This document shows positions 10,439-19,105 of a DNA stretch of 64,000 nucleotides, piece after piece. Within the stretch, counting starts at the first letter, position 1. Each line of letters starts with the position of its first letter. The stretch covers positions 13,123-77,122 of the forward strand of contig JBGSWN010000127.1 of the NCBI GenBank assembly GCA_041752395.1. Direction: 5' to 3'. The translations under genes were made by a program, and so were the position numbers. Source of the DNA: UBA6168 sp041752395 (lineage in GTDB: Bacteria > Bacteroidota > Bacteroidia > Chitinophagales > Saprospiraceae). The notes under the pieces were generated by a model that saw only the letters and a list, made by a program, of their open reading frames with translations, was not told the DNA's origin and did no database searches.

Positions 10439-12001
10439 ATGGGTAGCAGACTCACACCATTTTCAAAACTCTTGATTACACTCCTCATCGTCGCCGTCGT
10501 GGTACTCGGTGGGCGCTGGCTTTTGAACAATACCGACTTCGGTAAAGGCTTGAAAGACAAGGCCGAAGCTGGTCAAACGGATTCATCAAACAGCGATGCT
10601 GACAACGGTGCAGCACCATCCGATGCCATCCGAATTGGCGTGGTGACTTGGGGCGGGTACGCTGGTGGCCAATATTTCAACGAAGGTTTCAAGGCAAATA
10701 CGGAATCACGTTTTTACAAGGATTATGGTTTCAAAGTGGATTTCAAAGTCCTCGACGACTTTGTGGCCAGCCGGGATGCCTTCAAGCGGGGCGATATTGA
10801 CCTGCTCTGGGCGACCATTGATGCCTTTCCAACGGAGGCAGGTGAAATGGCCGACATCCAGCCACAAGTGGTGTTCCAGGCTGACTGGTCACGGGGCGGG
10901 GATGCCATCGTGGCACGCCGAGGCATCGGTTCAGTTGCCGATTTGAAAGGCAAAAAAATCGCCGTGGCGGAGCTTACCCCCTCGCACTCCTTCCTCCTCT
11001 GGCTGCTCGAAGCGGGCGGTATGACCGAGAAGGACGTGCAGCTCATCAAACAGGCCAGTGCCATTGATGCCGCCGAGGCGTTCAAGGCGCAGCAGGTGGA
11101 TGCTGCCGTGGTTTGGAGTCCAGACGATGAGGCTTGCCTCTCCTCCGTGGCAGGTTCTAGGATTTTGGAAAGCACAAAGTCCGCTTCCAACATCATCGCC
11201 GATGTTTTCATCGCAAAAAAAGCTTGGATTGATGCGAACCCAAAACGGCTCCAACAGCTTTACGAAGGCTGGATGAAAGGCGCTGCCGAAATCAACAGCG
11301 ACCCAGCCGCCAAGCAGAAAGCGGCCAAGATTTTATCTGAAAATTTTGAGGGAATCAGCCAAGAATGGGCGGTAAAAGCCATTGAAAACGTGCGCCTCTG
11401 CACCCACGGCGACAACCTGAATTTCTTTGGTCAAGACCCAGAATACAAGGGCGTTAGCGGCGACAAACTCTATGGCCGGATGTCGCAGGTGTACACCGAC
11501 CTTGGCTATATCAAAGGACGGACGCCGACTTGGCGGGAGATTTCGAACTCCACTGCCGTGCGTGGCACCAACCTCACCGGCGCTGAAAATGCAGCGGAGG
11601 GGCAAAAAACTTTTACCGAAGTCACCAAAAAAGAAGGTGCGGAAAAGGAAACCATTGCCACCAAACGGGTCAGCATCAACTTCCGTTCTGGGGAATTCAA
11701 GCTGGATGAAAATGCCAAATATATCATTGACAAGGAATTCGTTGAGATAGCAAAAGCCTTTTCCAATGCCCGTATCCGCATCGAAGGGAATACCGATGAC
11801 ACAGGTGCAAAAGCGACCAATGTTGCGCTTTCGCAAAAAAGGGCCGAGGCCGTTCGGGACTACCTCGTGAGCGAACATGGGATGCCCCGCAACCGTTTCA
11901 TCGTCATCGGCAATGGACCTGACAGCCCTGTTGCACCGAACACCGACGAAGCCGGGAAGGCAAAAAACCGTCGGACTGACTTTGAATTGGTGAGGGAATA
12001 A
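10439..12001 (+). CDS. substrate-binding protein fused to an OmpA peptidoglycan-binding domain
   Basis: A 520-residue protein with an N-terminal membrane anchor (about residues 11-30), then a low-complexity linker, then a type 2 periplasmic-binding fold (about 60-370) like the PhnD/SsuA/NMT1 families (IRIGVVTWGGYAGG start, GKKIAVAELTPSH lobe). A C-terminal OmpA-like domain (about 409-520) keeps the peptidoglycan-binding signature: GNTDDTG, LSQKRAEAVRDYL and NRRTDFEL. Known families: such fusions are annotated as phosphate ABC transporter substrate-binding/OmpA proteins. No ABC permease or ATPase lies nearby, so a transport role is not supported here; a sensor or envelope-tethered binding role is as likely. 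The ATG abuts the heptamer array. The partner is probably the coiled-coil protein upstream. Confidence 0.85.
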   Translation: MGSRLTPFSKLLITLLIVAVVVLGGRWLLNNTDFGKGLKDKAEAGQTDSSNSDADNGAAPSDAIRIGVVTWGGYAGGQYFNEGFKANTESRFYKDYGFKVDFKVLDDFVASRDAFKRGDIDLLWATIDAFPTEAGEMADIQPQVVFQADWSRGGDAIVARRGIGSVADLKGKKIAVAELTPSHSFLLWLLEAGGMTEKDVQLIKQASAIDAAEAFKAQQVDAAVVWSPDDEACLSSVAGSRILESTKSASNIIADVFIAKKAWIDANPKRLQQLYEGWMKGAAEINSDPAAKQKAAKILSENFEGISQEWAVKAIENVRLCTHGDNLNFFGQDPEYKGVSGDKLYGRMSQVYTDLGYIKGRTPTWREISNSTAVRGTNLTGAENAAEGQKTFTEVTKKEGAEKETIATKRVSINFRSGEFKLDENAKYIIDKEFVEIAKAFSNARIRIEGNTDDTGAKATNVALSQKRAEAVRDYLVSEHGMPRNRFIVIGNGPDSPVAPNTDEAGKAKNRRTDFELVRE

Positions 12002-12056
12002 AATCAGCTAGTTGACCAATGAATTGGGCAATTTCTAAAACTATAAAAAAACAATC

Positions 12057-12521
12057 ATGAAAAAATTATTGCTCACCAGCTTGCTGCTCACGGCTTTGGT
12101 TTTAGGGTGTAAAAACGACCCAAAAGATAACCAAAGTGGCACCACCACTGAGACAACAGCCGCTGCAATTGATCCGGCCACCATCAAGTTCATCTGCGAA
12201 ACGGCGGAAGTGCCGAATGACCAAGGCGATGCACCACACCACGAAGTTTTCTTGCAAATGGGCAACAGCAAAGTGAAAGTTGCAGATATTCTCAATTGCG
12301 AAACCTTGGGCAAGGATTCCTACGAGCAGAACCAAATTCCCCCAAAAGCGATTGCAGCGGTGGGCGGCTGGTGGGCTGGCGCTGGTGACTACCTTTATAT
12401 TATCGAAGAAGCTGGAAACTACGTGGTGAAAAAAGGCTTCACAGGTGAGGAAATGGAAAACAACGATTTTGGCTACAAAACAATCATGACCTTCAGTAAA
12501 ACAGGTGAAGAAGTGTTTTGA
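12057..12521 (+). CDS. small lipoprotein, unknown function
   Basis: A 154-residue protein with a lipoprotein signal peptide: the hydrophobic run after MKKLLL ends in the lipobox LVLGC (Cys at about residue 18), followed by a charged, Thr-rich linker. The body (ICETAEVPNDQGDAPHHEVFLQMGNSKVKVADI) is not a family I recognise. It follows the binding protein/OmpA gene by 55 bases and ends at a strong hairpin, so it may be the last gene of that transcription unit. An envelope location is inferred from the lipobox. Confidence 0.8.
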   Translation: MKKLLLTSLLLTALVLGCKNDPKDNQSGTTTETTAAAIDPATIKFICETAEVPNDQGDAPHHEVFLQMGNSKVKVADILNCETLGKDSYEQNQIPPKAIAAVGGWWAGAGDYLYIIEEAGNYVVKKGFTGEEMENNDFGYKTIMTFSKTGEEVF

Positions 12522-12540
12522 TTTGAAATATCATCAATGA

Positions 12541-12580
12541 AAATGGCGTCATGGCATTGTTGCCATGACGCCATTTTTTA
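12541..12580. terminator. bidirectional terminator between convergent genes
   Basis: A 17-bp perfect stem, AAAATGGCGTCATGGCA (12541-12557) with its complement at 12562-12578, has a 4-base loop. T-runs follow on the plus strand and A-runs precede, so it can serve both the lipoprotein gene and the minus-strand outer-membrane gene. Confidence 0.85.
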
Positions 12581-12592
12581 TATTGATTCACC

Positions 12593-13150
12593 TTAATTCT
12601 TCTTTCCGAATTTGAAAAAGTCACGCACCTTTTCTTTTCTGGTAGCTTTTTTCTTCGCCCGTTGCTTCTTTTTCAAATCACGGTTGCTGTAAAAAACATA
12701 CCTCGCCGAGAGGCCGGTTTGCATGTAAAAAGTCTTTTCTCCGCCAACCAAATTCAGGGCCGGCTTGTAGTCGTAGCTGATATTCAATCGCCCCAGTGTC
12801 AGCTCCAGCCCTCCGATACCCGTTATGCCAAACGGGTTTTTGAAACCATCAGGATTCTCCAAAGTAGCAGGCTGATTGTTCCAACCTTTGTGGAGACCAC
12901 CGCCAAAATAGAAATTCAATCCTTTGAAGAGGACAGGGTAGTGCTGTGCCGCCAGCCCCGTCACCGTAAACTCCTTCCGCTGAAAACTTTGTTGCAAAAT
13001 GCCTTCAATGGTCGTGTGTTCGAGTACCCGCTGCTTGAAAGTGAGGCCCCATTCGGTGCCGAGGCGGATGCCGCCTGCGGTGATGTAGGACTGGGCGGAG
13101 AGTAGGGTGGTTGTGAATGCGAAAAGAATGGGCAAAATGCGGTACTTCAT
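12593..13150 (-). CDS. small outer-membrane beta-barrel-like protein
   Basis: A 185-residue protein with a signal peptide (ending near LLSAQ), then alternating aromatic and glycine-rich strands (GGIRLGTEWGLTF, FYFGGGLHKGW, GIGGLELTLGRLNISYDYKPAL, TGLSARYVFY) typical of small outer-membrane barrels. It has an odd, very basic C-terminal tail (KKKQRAKKKATRKEKVRDFFKFGKKN), which would lie in the periplasm or outside. A TATTTTTG box at 13223-13230 (minus strand) may be its -7 element. It is convergent with the lipoprotein gene. The specific function is unknown. Confidence 0.75.
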   Translation of the reverse strand: MKYRILPILFAFTTTLLSAQSYITAGGIRLGTEWGLTFKQRVLEHTTIEGILQQSFQRKEFTVTGLAAQHYPVLFKGLNFYFGGGLHKGWNNQPATLENPDGFKNPFGITGIGGLELTLGRLNISYDYKPALNLVGGEKTFYMQTGLSARYVFYSNRDLKKKQRAKKKATRKEKVRDFFKFGKKN

Positions 13151-13288
13151 GTTGTGCTGTTGGATGAAAAATGAGGTAGATGGGAGCTAAAACGGAATCA
13201 CGGTCTCGGATGTTTTGCGGAGCAAAAATAGAAGGGATAATGGTTTGTTCAGGTTCCTAAAACTGGGAATTCAAACATTTGCCCTAAT

Positions 13289-14152
13289 TTGCCGCCATTC
13301 TTAAAACGGCCAGATTTGCAAAGACTTCAACTTCTTTTTCGGTTCCTGAAATTTTACCTACGGGCAAAAACTCGGTACAACGTTCACTCACCCTTCGTCT
13401 TCGAGTTCACGGAGGCCGTGCTGGAGGACGACCGCTGGTACTACGCCTTCTCGGAAGTGGAGGCGCTGCGCAATTTTTTGCGCAGCGATAAAACCAACAT
13501 CACTGTAACCGACTTTGGTGCTGGTTCACAGGTGACACCGGGCAAGGAGCGAAGTCTCGCTGACCTAGCCAAATTCTCCGCAAAGCCACCGCTCGCTTGT
13601 CAGTACCTTTTCAAAATCGTGGACAAATACAAGCCGAAAACGATGCTCGAACTCGGCACTTCGCTGGCCATCAGCACGGCCTATCAGGCTGCCGGGTCGC
13701 TGGGCGCCCGTTTCATCACCATCGAAGGCTGCCCGAACGTGGCCATGTACGCCAAGAAAAACCTCGAATTATTGAAAGTAAAAAACGTGGAGCAGTTGCT
13801 TGGCCAGTTCGATGAAAAGCTGCCAGAAGCCCTGCAATCACTGGACAAACTCGACTACCTGTTTGTGGACGGCAACCATCGAAAAGCCCCAACTTTGAAA
13901 TATTTCGAGGAATGCCTGGCCCATGCGCACGAGGGCAGCGTGTTCATTTTCGACGACATCCACTGGTCAGAGGAAATGGAGGTGGCTTGGGAAACCATCC
14001 AGCAGCACCCAAAAGTGAAGGTCACGGTGGATTTGTTCTTTTTCGGCGTGGTTTTTTTTCGGAAGGAAAACCAAGTGAAAGAGCATTTCACCCTTGTGCC
14101 TTGGATTTGGAAGCCTTGGCGGATAGGGTTTTTGGATTTGTTTCACCGATAA
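13289..14152 (+). CDS. class I SAM-dependent methyltransferase
   Basis: A 287-residue protein read from a TTG; no upstream ATG exists in frame and the first internal ATG falls inside the methyltransferase core, so the TTG is the best start. The Rossmann core has the SAM motif MLELGTSLAIS (about residues 118-128), the acidic strand end FITIEG, and a YLFVDGNHRKAPT segment like the Mg-dependent O-methyltransferase/MTase_24 group. The N-terminal KTRYNVHSPFVFEF stretch is a conserved lead-in of the Bacteroidota versions. The substrate is unknown. A GNAT acetyltransferase gene follows 12 bases downstream, suggesting an operon. Confidence 0.82.
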   Translation: MPPFLKRPDLQRLQLLFRFLKFYLRAKTRYNVHSPFVFEFTEAVLEDDRWYYAFSEVEALRNFLRSDKTNITVTDFGAGSQVTPGKERSLADLAKFSAKPPLACQYLFKIVDKYKPKTMLELGTSLAISTAYQAAGSLGARFITIEGCPNVAMYAKKNLELLKVKNVEQLLGQFDEKLPEALQSLDKLDYLFVDGNHRKAPTLKYFEECLAHAHEGSVFIFDDIHWSEEMEVAWETIQQHPKVKVTVDLFFFGVVFFRKENQVKEHFTLVPWIWKPWRIGFLDLFHR

Positions 14153-14164
14153 AACCTGCTGAAA

Positions 14165-14689
14165 ATGGAAGTTCAACCTACTCGAACGGTTCGTGAATTA
14201 CAGCTTTCCGACATCGAACCCCTCACCAACTACTGGCTCAAGTCCGACCCCGACTACATGCAAAGCCTTGGCGTTGACCTCGCCAAAATGCCCAGCCAAG
14301 AGCAATGGCAGGCGATGCTTTCAGCACAAATCACCCAAGATTACTCCGAAAAACAATCCTACGCCCTCATCTGGGTGTTGGGCGGGAGGGCAATCGGTCA
14401 TTCAAATGTCAACAAAATCGTTTTCGGAGAAGAAGCCTACATGCACCTGCACATCTGGTATCCCGAATATCGGAAAGGTGGGCACGGGCGGGCATTTTTG
14501 GAAATGGCCATTCCACTTTTCTTTGAAAACCTGCAACTGAAACGGCTGTTCTGCGAGCCTTACGCCCTCAATCTTGCGCCAAACCGGATTCTGCCTAAGC
14601 TCGGTTTTTCCTTCGTAAAAAGTTATGTAACCACGCCCGGCTGGATCAATTTTGAACAGGAAGTAAACTTATGGTTGCTGGAAAAGTGA
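14165..14689 (+). CDS. GNAT family N-acetyltransferase
   Basis: A 174-residue protein with the GNAT layout: an N-terminal VRELQLSDIEPLTNYW start typical of RimJ/RimL-like enzymes, a central strand AIGHSNVNKI, and the acetyl-CoA pyrophosphate-binding turn in YRKGGHGRAFLEMA (about residues 101-114), followed by KRLFCEPYALNLAPNRILPKLGF, the usual neighbouring-residue signature. The acceptor substrate is not predictable. It starts 12 bases after the methyltransferase stop, so the two are probably co-transcribed. Confidence 0.85.
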   Translation: MEVQPTRTVRELQLSDIEPLTNYWLKSDPDYMQSLGVDLAKMPSQEQWQAMLSAQITQDYSEKQSYALIWVLGGRAIGHSNVNKIVFGEEAYMHLHIWYPEYRKGGHGRAFLEMAIPLFFENLQLKRLFCEPYALNLAPNRILPKLGFSFVKSYVTTPGWINFEQEVNLWLLEK

Positions 14690-14892
14690 GCCATGGGAAA
14701 AATTCAGGCGAAGCAAATCGAAAACCTTTACAATTATTTCTTGTTCAAAGCACTCCATTTTAGGAAGTTCTGGTCACCTTTGCGAATTCGCTAAGGAATC
14801 GGAAGCTTCTCCGAACAAGGAATCTCGGTCGTTCTGGAATCAAAAATCGTTTCAGAAAAAGCGGGCCTTCCTAAAAACATTATGAGATAAAT

Positions 14893-15621
14893 ATGGCTAT
14901 TCTGGTTTTTTTTCTAGCTCACTGGTTCATCTGCCTCTTCTTCCAGACCTTTTTCCATCATCGTTACGCTTCCCACAAAATGTTCACAATGAACAAATTT
15001 TGGGAGCGGTTTTTCCACCTGACTACCTATGTCGCACAAGGTTCGTCGTACTTGACGCCCAGCGCCTACGCCATCATGCACCGGATGCACCATGCTTTTT
15101 CCGACACGGAGAAAGACCCGCATTCACCGAATTTCTTCAAGGATGTATTCGGGATGATGATGCATACCAAACGCATTTTTCACGGTTTGGCGAACAAAAC
15201 CCTTGAAGTTTCTCCAAAATTCTTGGGCAATTACCCTACTTGGGATTGGCTCGATAGGTTCGGCTACGGTTGGCCTTCCCGCATTTTCTGGATGGTCGGC
15301 TACACCATTTTTTATGCTTTTTTCGCCACACAATGGTGGATGTACCTGTTGCTGCCAGTCCATTTTATGATGGGCCCAGTCCATGGTGCCATCGTCAACT
15401 GGTGCGGCCATAAATATGGCTACCAGAATTTCGACAACGACGACCATTCAAAAAACACGACGCCCTTCGACTTTTTCATGCTCGGCGAGTTGTTCCAAAA
15501 CAACCACCACAAGCATCCGAACAGCCCCAATTTTGCACAGAAATGGTGGGAAATTGACCCAGTTTACCCAATTTTGAAGCTGATGCATTGGACGGGGATT
15601 ATCCAATTGCGAAGAGCGTAA
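14893..15621 (+). CDS. membrane fatty acid desaturase
   Basis: A 242-residue integral membrane enzyme with the three histidine boxes of the acyl-lipid/acyl-CoA desaturase family: HHRYASH (about residues 22-28), HRMHH (63-67) and NNHHKHP (about 204-210), plus a fourth His in NWCGHKYG. Hydrophobic segments flank the boxes. These enzymes introduce a cis double bond into fatty acyl chains with a di-iron centre, adjusting membrane fluidity. The protein is a little shorter than typical delta-9 desaturases, but all boxes are present and the start (MAILVFFLAHW) leads straight into a membrane helix. A heptamer hairpin follows immediately and may end the transcript. Confidence 0.9.
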   Translation: MAILVFFLAHWFICLFFQTFFHHRYASHKMFTMNKFWERFFHLTTYVAQGSSYLTPSAYAIMHRMHHAFSDTEKDPHSPNFFKDVFGMMMHTKRIFHGLANKTLEVSPKFLGNYPTWDWLDRFGYGWPSRIFWMVGYTIFYAFFATQWWMYLLLPVHFMMGPVHGAIVNWCGHKYGYQNFDNDDHSKNTTPFDFFMLGELFQNNHHKHPNSPNFAQKWWEIDPVYPILKLMHWTGIIQLRRA

Positions 15622-15694
15622 AAAATGGATAATTGAGAATTGAAAATGGAGAATTGGGCATTGTCTCAATTCTCCATTTTCAATTCTCCATTTT
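15622..15694. repeat. palindromic heptamer array between convergent genes
   Basis: The left arm has five 7-bp units (AAAATGG, ATAATTG, AGAATTG, AAAATGG, AGAATTG; 15622-15656). The right arm has four complementary units (CAATTCT and CCATTTT alternating, 15667-15694), ending two bases before the stop codon of the minus-strand amidohydrolase. The perfect pairing and the terminal T-run suggest it also acts as a terminator for both genes. Confidence 0.85.
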
Positions 15695-15695
15695 T

Positions 15696-18600
15696 TCAGT
15701 TTCCCTCATCCTCATCGCTGTCGCAATGATAGTGCCCCTTGCCCTTACCTCCCGGTTTTTGCATTCCACCACCGTCCTTCTTCACCGCTAATAGCTTCTG
15801 AATCAAACGGTTACGCTCCGTATCTACTTCAGCTTGCAGCGTTTCGTCCACTTTTCTATCGAAAAATTTAATGCCATCCACGAAGGTCATTTCGGCCTTG
15901 GCGTAAACGGACAACGGGTTGTCGCTCCAGACTACCACATCGGCGTCTTTGCCGACTTTGAGGCTGCCGGTTTGGTCATCAATATGCAGTAATTTAGCGG
16001 GGTTTAGTGTCACAAACTTGAGGGCTTCTTCTTCTTTTACCCCACCAAAATGCACGGCTTTGCCAGCTTCCTGGTTCAGGCGGCGGGCCATTTCGGCATC
16101 GTCGGAATTGAAGGCAACGGTGACGCCCAGCTCGTGCATGATGGCACCGTTGTGCGGAATCGCCTCCCACACCTCGAACTTGTAAGCCCACCAATCACTG
16201 AAGGTGCTGCCGCCAATGCCACGGGCCGCCATTTTGTCGGCCACTTTGTAGCCTTCGAGGATGTGCGTGAACGTATTCACCTTGAAGCCCATCTTGTCGC
16301 CGAGTGCCATCAGCATATTAATTTCGCTCTGACGGTAACTGTGGCAGGTGATGAAGCGCTTGTTTTCCAAAATCTCTTGCAAGGCGTCCAGTTCCAAGTC
16401 CCGACGGTACGGCTTGCCCGATTTTTTCAGCGCAGCGTATTTTTTTGCTTCGGTAAAATAGTCTTCGTATACCTGCTCCACGCCCATGCGGGTCTGCGGG
16501 AAACGGGAACGCTCACTTTCGCCCCAATTGCTCTGCTTCACGTTTTCGCCGAGGGCGAATTTGATGAACGGCTTGGCGTCCTCGTTTTTCAGTTCCTCTG
16601 GCGCAAAACCCCAACGCAACTTGATAATGGCGCTCTGTCCGCCAATGGGATTGGCCGAGCCGTGCAGCAATTGCGAACAGGTGACACCGCCGCTGAGTTG
16701 GCGGTAAATGTCAATGTCCTCCGAATCCACGACGTCGCCGATGCTTACCTCGGCGCTGCTGGCCTGTGTGCCCTCGTTCACCCCCCGGCTGATGGCGATG
16801 TGCGAGTGCTCGTCAATGATGCCTGGGGTGATGTGCTTGCCAGTGGCATCTACGACAGTTGCCCCAGCGTCACTAAGGTTTTTTCCGATTTTCATGATTT
16901 TTCCGTTGGAAATGAGAACGTCGCTGTTTTGCAAAATGCCGTCCTTTTCGCAAGTCCAAACGGTGGCATTTTTGAGCAAATAAGTGCCAATTTTAGGCCG
17001 CTCCGTCCAGCCGAAAGCGGTGAAGGGGTAGGTCACTTTTCCCAATTCCCCTGCGGGGGCAGGCTTTTTATCGTCCTTTTTCACCTTGGAAGAATCCGCT
17101 TCAACATCTCCTGTGCGGGTGGCGCTCCAAGTAGTCCAATTGCCGCTGCCCTCTTGCCCAGTGCCGCCCATTTTTCCCTCTTCGATAGTACCGTTCAGGC
17201 GGGTCATTTGCTCCGAGCCTTTCGGTTTGAAGGCCAGTGTGATGCGGTCGCCGTTGATTTTGTTGGTGACCTTAGTTTTCACCGTGTCGTCGGTGATGAG
17301 GTTCATCTCGAAGCCCTCGCCAGCCTCTTTTACCTCCATTTTTTGCATCATATCGCCTACGGCAAACGAGTAACTGCCAGCAAGCTCCGGCGTCGTTAAG
17401 TCCTTGAAAACGAATGGTTTACCGTGTACCCAATTGTGAAGGATTTTAGTTTTTTCTTCGAAAATATTGCCGGAGGCGATGATGAAATTGGCGATTTTGC
17501 CTTTATCCAGCGTGCCCAGTTCATTGAGCGAATTGGCCAGCCCGGCTGGTGTGTAGGTCAGCGCCTTGAGGGCATCGGCTTCGCTCAAGCCGTGCTCGAT
17601 GGCCTTGCGCAAACTGCCCATGAATTCCTCTTTTTTCTGCAAACCGTTGGTTGTGAGGGCAAAGGAAATCTCGGCTGTGGCCAGTCGGGCAGGGTTAGTT
17701 GGTGCCAGTTCCCAATGCTTCATTTGCGCCAGCGAAACCGACATTGCATCGAATGGGTCTTCGACATCGTAAGCCGCCGGAAAGTTGACGGGGATGATGA
17801 GCGATGAACCCGTTTTTTTGATTTCATCGAGGCGCTGGTACTCGTCGCCGTTGCCTTTGATGATGTAGTTTACGCCAAATTCCTTGCCGATGGTGGCGGC
17901 CCGAAGCACCTCCAGTTTATCGGCCACATCGAAGAATTGCTGCAGGCCGAGGGAATTGTTCCAAGCCTCCAAGGACAGGTTTACCTCCTCTTCCCGACCC
18001 CCGTTTTTGTACCATTGGCCATCCAAATAAGTCTGGCGTAAGAGGGCGATTGCACCCATCAAGGAGCTGGGAAAACTTTGCGAAGATGTGCCTTTCCGAA
18101 AAGAAAGATGATGCCCAACCCGCTCTTTCACGATGACCTCGTGCTCATTTTCATCGCTCAAAGTCACCAGCACGGAACTGCCTCGGTCAATGCCGTCCAG
18201 GTTTTGCGAAAGCACCGCCCCGAAGCCCAATTTGCGAAGCTCACCTGCGGCTTTTTCATTCACACTGAAATTCTCAAATGCTTGATATTCAGGCTTTAAG
18301 GCTTGGTTCCAACTGTAAGCGCCTGGCTTGTTGGACAGGTATTGCGACCCCCTCCGACCACCGCCACTTGGGCTTTGAGCTTGCTTTTCGGGCATGCCGT
18401 AGTCGCTGTAAATTTCAATGAAAGCTGGGTAAATCGTCTTGCTAGCTGCATCCACCACCACGGCATCTTTCGGCACGGCAATTCCCACTCCGATGGCCTC
18501 AATTTTGCCTTTTCGGATGACGAGCGTGGCATTTTCCAGCTTCTCGTTCCAAGCTTTGAAAATGGTGGCGTTGGTGAAGGCGAAGGCCCTTTCCCGGTTG

Positions 18601-18701
18601 TCGGCGACGCCGTTTCGGGGGAAGGTCTCTTGGGCAATTAGGTATGAGGTATGAGGTATGAGGTATGCGAGGAACAGGGCGGCGAAAATGAGTTTTTTCA
18701 T
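15696..18701 (-). CDS. secreted double amidohydrolase-family protein
   Basis: A 1001-residue secreted protein with a signal peptide and two amidohydrolase-like halves. The second half (about residues 572-960) has the metal-site motifs of the family: DEHSHIA (HxH, near 627), CHSYRQSE, THILEGYK and AFNSDDAE, followed by LNPAKLLHIDDQTGSLKVGKDADVV. The first half (about 35-430) has the fold outline (AFAFTNATIF, LENATLVIRKGKIEAIG, LTYTPAGLANSLNELGTLDKGKIANFI) but reads IEIYSDYG where HxH should be, so it is probably inactive. A middle region (about 440-560) is beta-rich. Dipeptidase, imidazolonepropionase-like or deacetylase roles are all possible. The signal peptide codons include a heptamer tract. 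A TATCTTTG box at 18726-18733 could be the -7 element. Confidence 0.88.
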   Translation of the reverse strand: MKKLIFAALFLAYLIPHTSYLIAQETFPRNGVADNRERAFAFTNATIFKAWNEKLENATLVIRKGKIEAIGVGIAVPKDAVVVDAASKTIYPAFIEIYSDYGMPEKQAQSPSGGGRRGSQYLSNKPGAYSWNQALKPEYQAFENFSVNEKAAGELRKLGFGAVLSQNLDGIDRGSSVLVTLSDENEHEVIVKERVGHHLSFRKGTSSQSFPSSLMGAIALLRQTYLDGQWYKNGGREEEVNLSLEAWNNSLGLQQFFDVADKLEVLRAATIGKEFGVNYIIKGNGDEYQRLDEIKKTGSSLIIPVNFPAAYDVEDPFDAMSVSLAQMKHWELAPTNPARLATAEISFALTTNGLQKKEEFMGSLRKAIEHGLSEADALKALTYTPAGLANSLNELGTLDKGKIANFIIASGNIFEEKTKILHNWVHGKPFVFKDLTTPELAGSYSFAVGDMMQKMEVKEAGEGFEMNLITDDTVKTKVTNKINGDRITLAFKPKGSEQMTRLNGTIEEGKMGGTGQEGSGNWTTWSATRTGDVEADSSKVKKDDKKPAPAGELGKVTYPFTAFGWTERPKIGTYLLKNATVWTCEKDGILQNSDVLISNGKIMKIGKNLSDAGATVVDATGKHITPGIIDEHSHIAISRGVNEGTQASSAEVSIGDVVDSEDIDIYRQLSGGVTCSQLLHGSANPIGGQSAIIKLRWGFAPEELKNEDAKPFIKFALGENVKQSNWGESERSRFPQTRMGVEQVYEDYFTEAKKYAALKKSGKPYRRDLELDALQEILENKRFITCHSYRQSEINMLMALGDKMGFKVNTFTHILEGYKVADKMAARGIGGSTFSDWWAYKFEVWEAIPHNGAIMHELGVTVAFNSDDAEMARRLNQEAGKAVHFGGVKEEEALKFVTLNPAKLLHIDDQTGSLKVGKDADVVVWSDNPLSVYAKAEMTFVDGIKFFDRKVDETLQAEVDTERNRLIQKLLAVKKDGGGMQKPGGKGKGHYHCDSDEDEGN
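18641..18668. repeat. heptanucleotide tandem repeat inside signal-peptide codons
   Basis: Four head-to-tail copies of GGTATGA (the last ends in C) lie within the signal peptide of the amidohydrolase, encoding the YLIPHTSYLI stretch on the minus strand. Seven is not a multiple of three, so gain or loss of one unit would shift the frame after the start codon. Confidence 0.85.
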
Positions 18702-18844
18702 AAAAATTCAAGTTTGGTAGTTGGGCAAAGATATAAATCTGGGCAAAGCAGGCTGGAAGATTTTAAGGAAATGCGGTTTTAGAAAAATAATTAACTTGCA
18801 TGGCCGATTGAAATTTTTCAATAGTACATCGTAATCGAATAACC

Positions 18845-19105
18845 ATGAGTTTAGATGTTTTAAAGTCAGAAGTACTCAAATTGCAGCGCACGGAATTGTT
18901 TGATTTCGTACAATTTTTGCTGCAAGCATTGGACAAAAAAGAAGCACAGGAGGATTTTCAGGCCCCGGATTGGCTGAAAACCGAGATTTTCAAACGAGCT
19001 GCAGACATGAAATCAGGCAAAGTTACCACATTCACTGCCCAGCAAGCCAACCAAGAAATCATCGAAAAACATAGCTTTGACATTCCTGCTTCACTCCTCC
19101 GCTAA
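18845..19105 (+). CDS. antitoxin of a ParE-type toxin-antitoxin pair
   Basis: An 86-residue protein, helical and charged, like the small addiction-module component proteins that precede ParE/RelE toxins: an N-terminal helix (MSLDVLKSEVLKLQRTELF), a linker and a C-terminal toxin-binding segment (PDWLKTEIFKRAADMKSGK). No DNA-binding domain of a named class can be assigned with confidence. Its 3' end overlaps the toxin gene by 29 bases, the tight coupling usual for such modules. It stands alone on the plus strand after the divergent amidohydrolase. Confidence 0.7.
   Translation: MSLDVLKSEVLKLQRTELFDFVQFLLQALDKKEAQEDFQAPDWLKTEIFKRAADMKSGKVTTFTAQQANQEIIEKHSFDIPASLLR

Noticed and set aside
16050..17399. 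A 449-codon open frame on the plus strand
   Set aside because: Lies fully antisense to the amidohydrolase coding region and has no family features; an artefact of codon bias.
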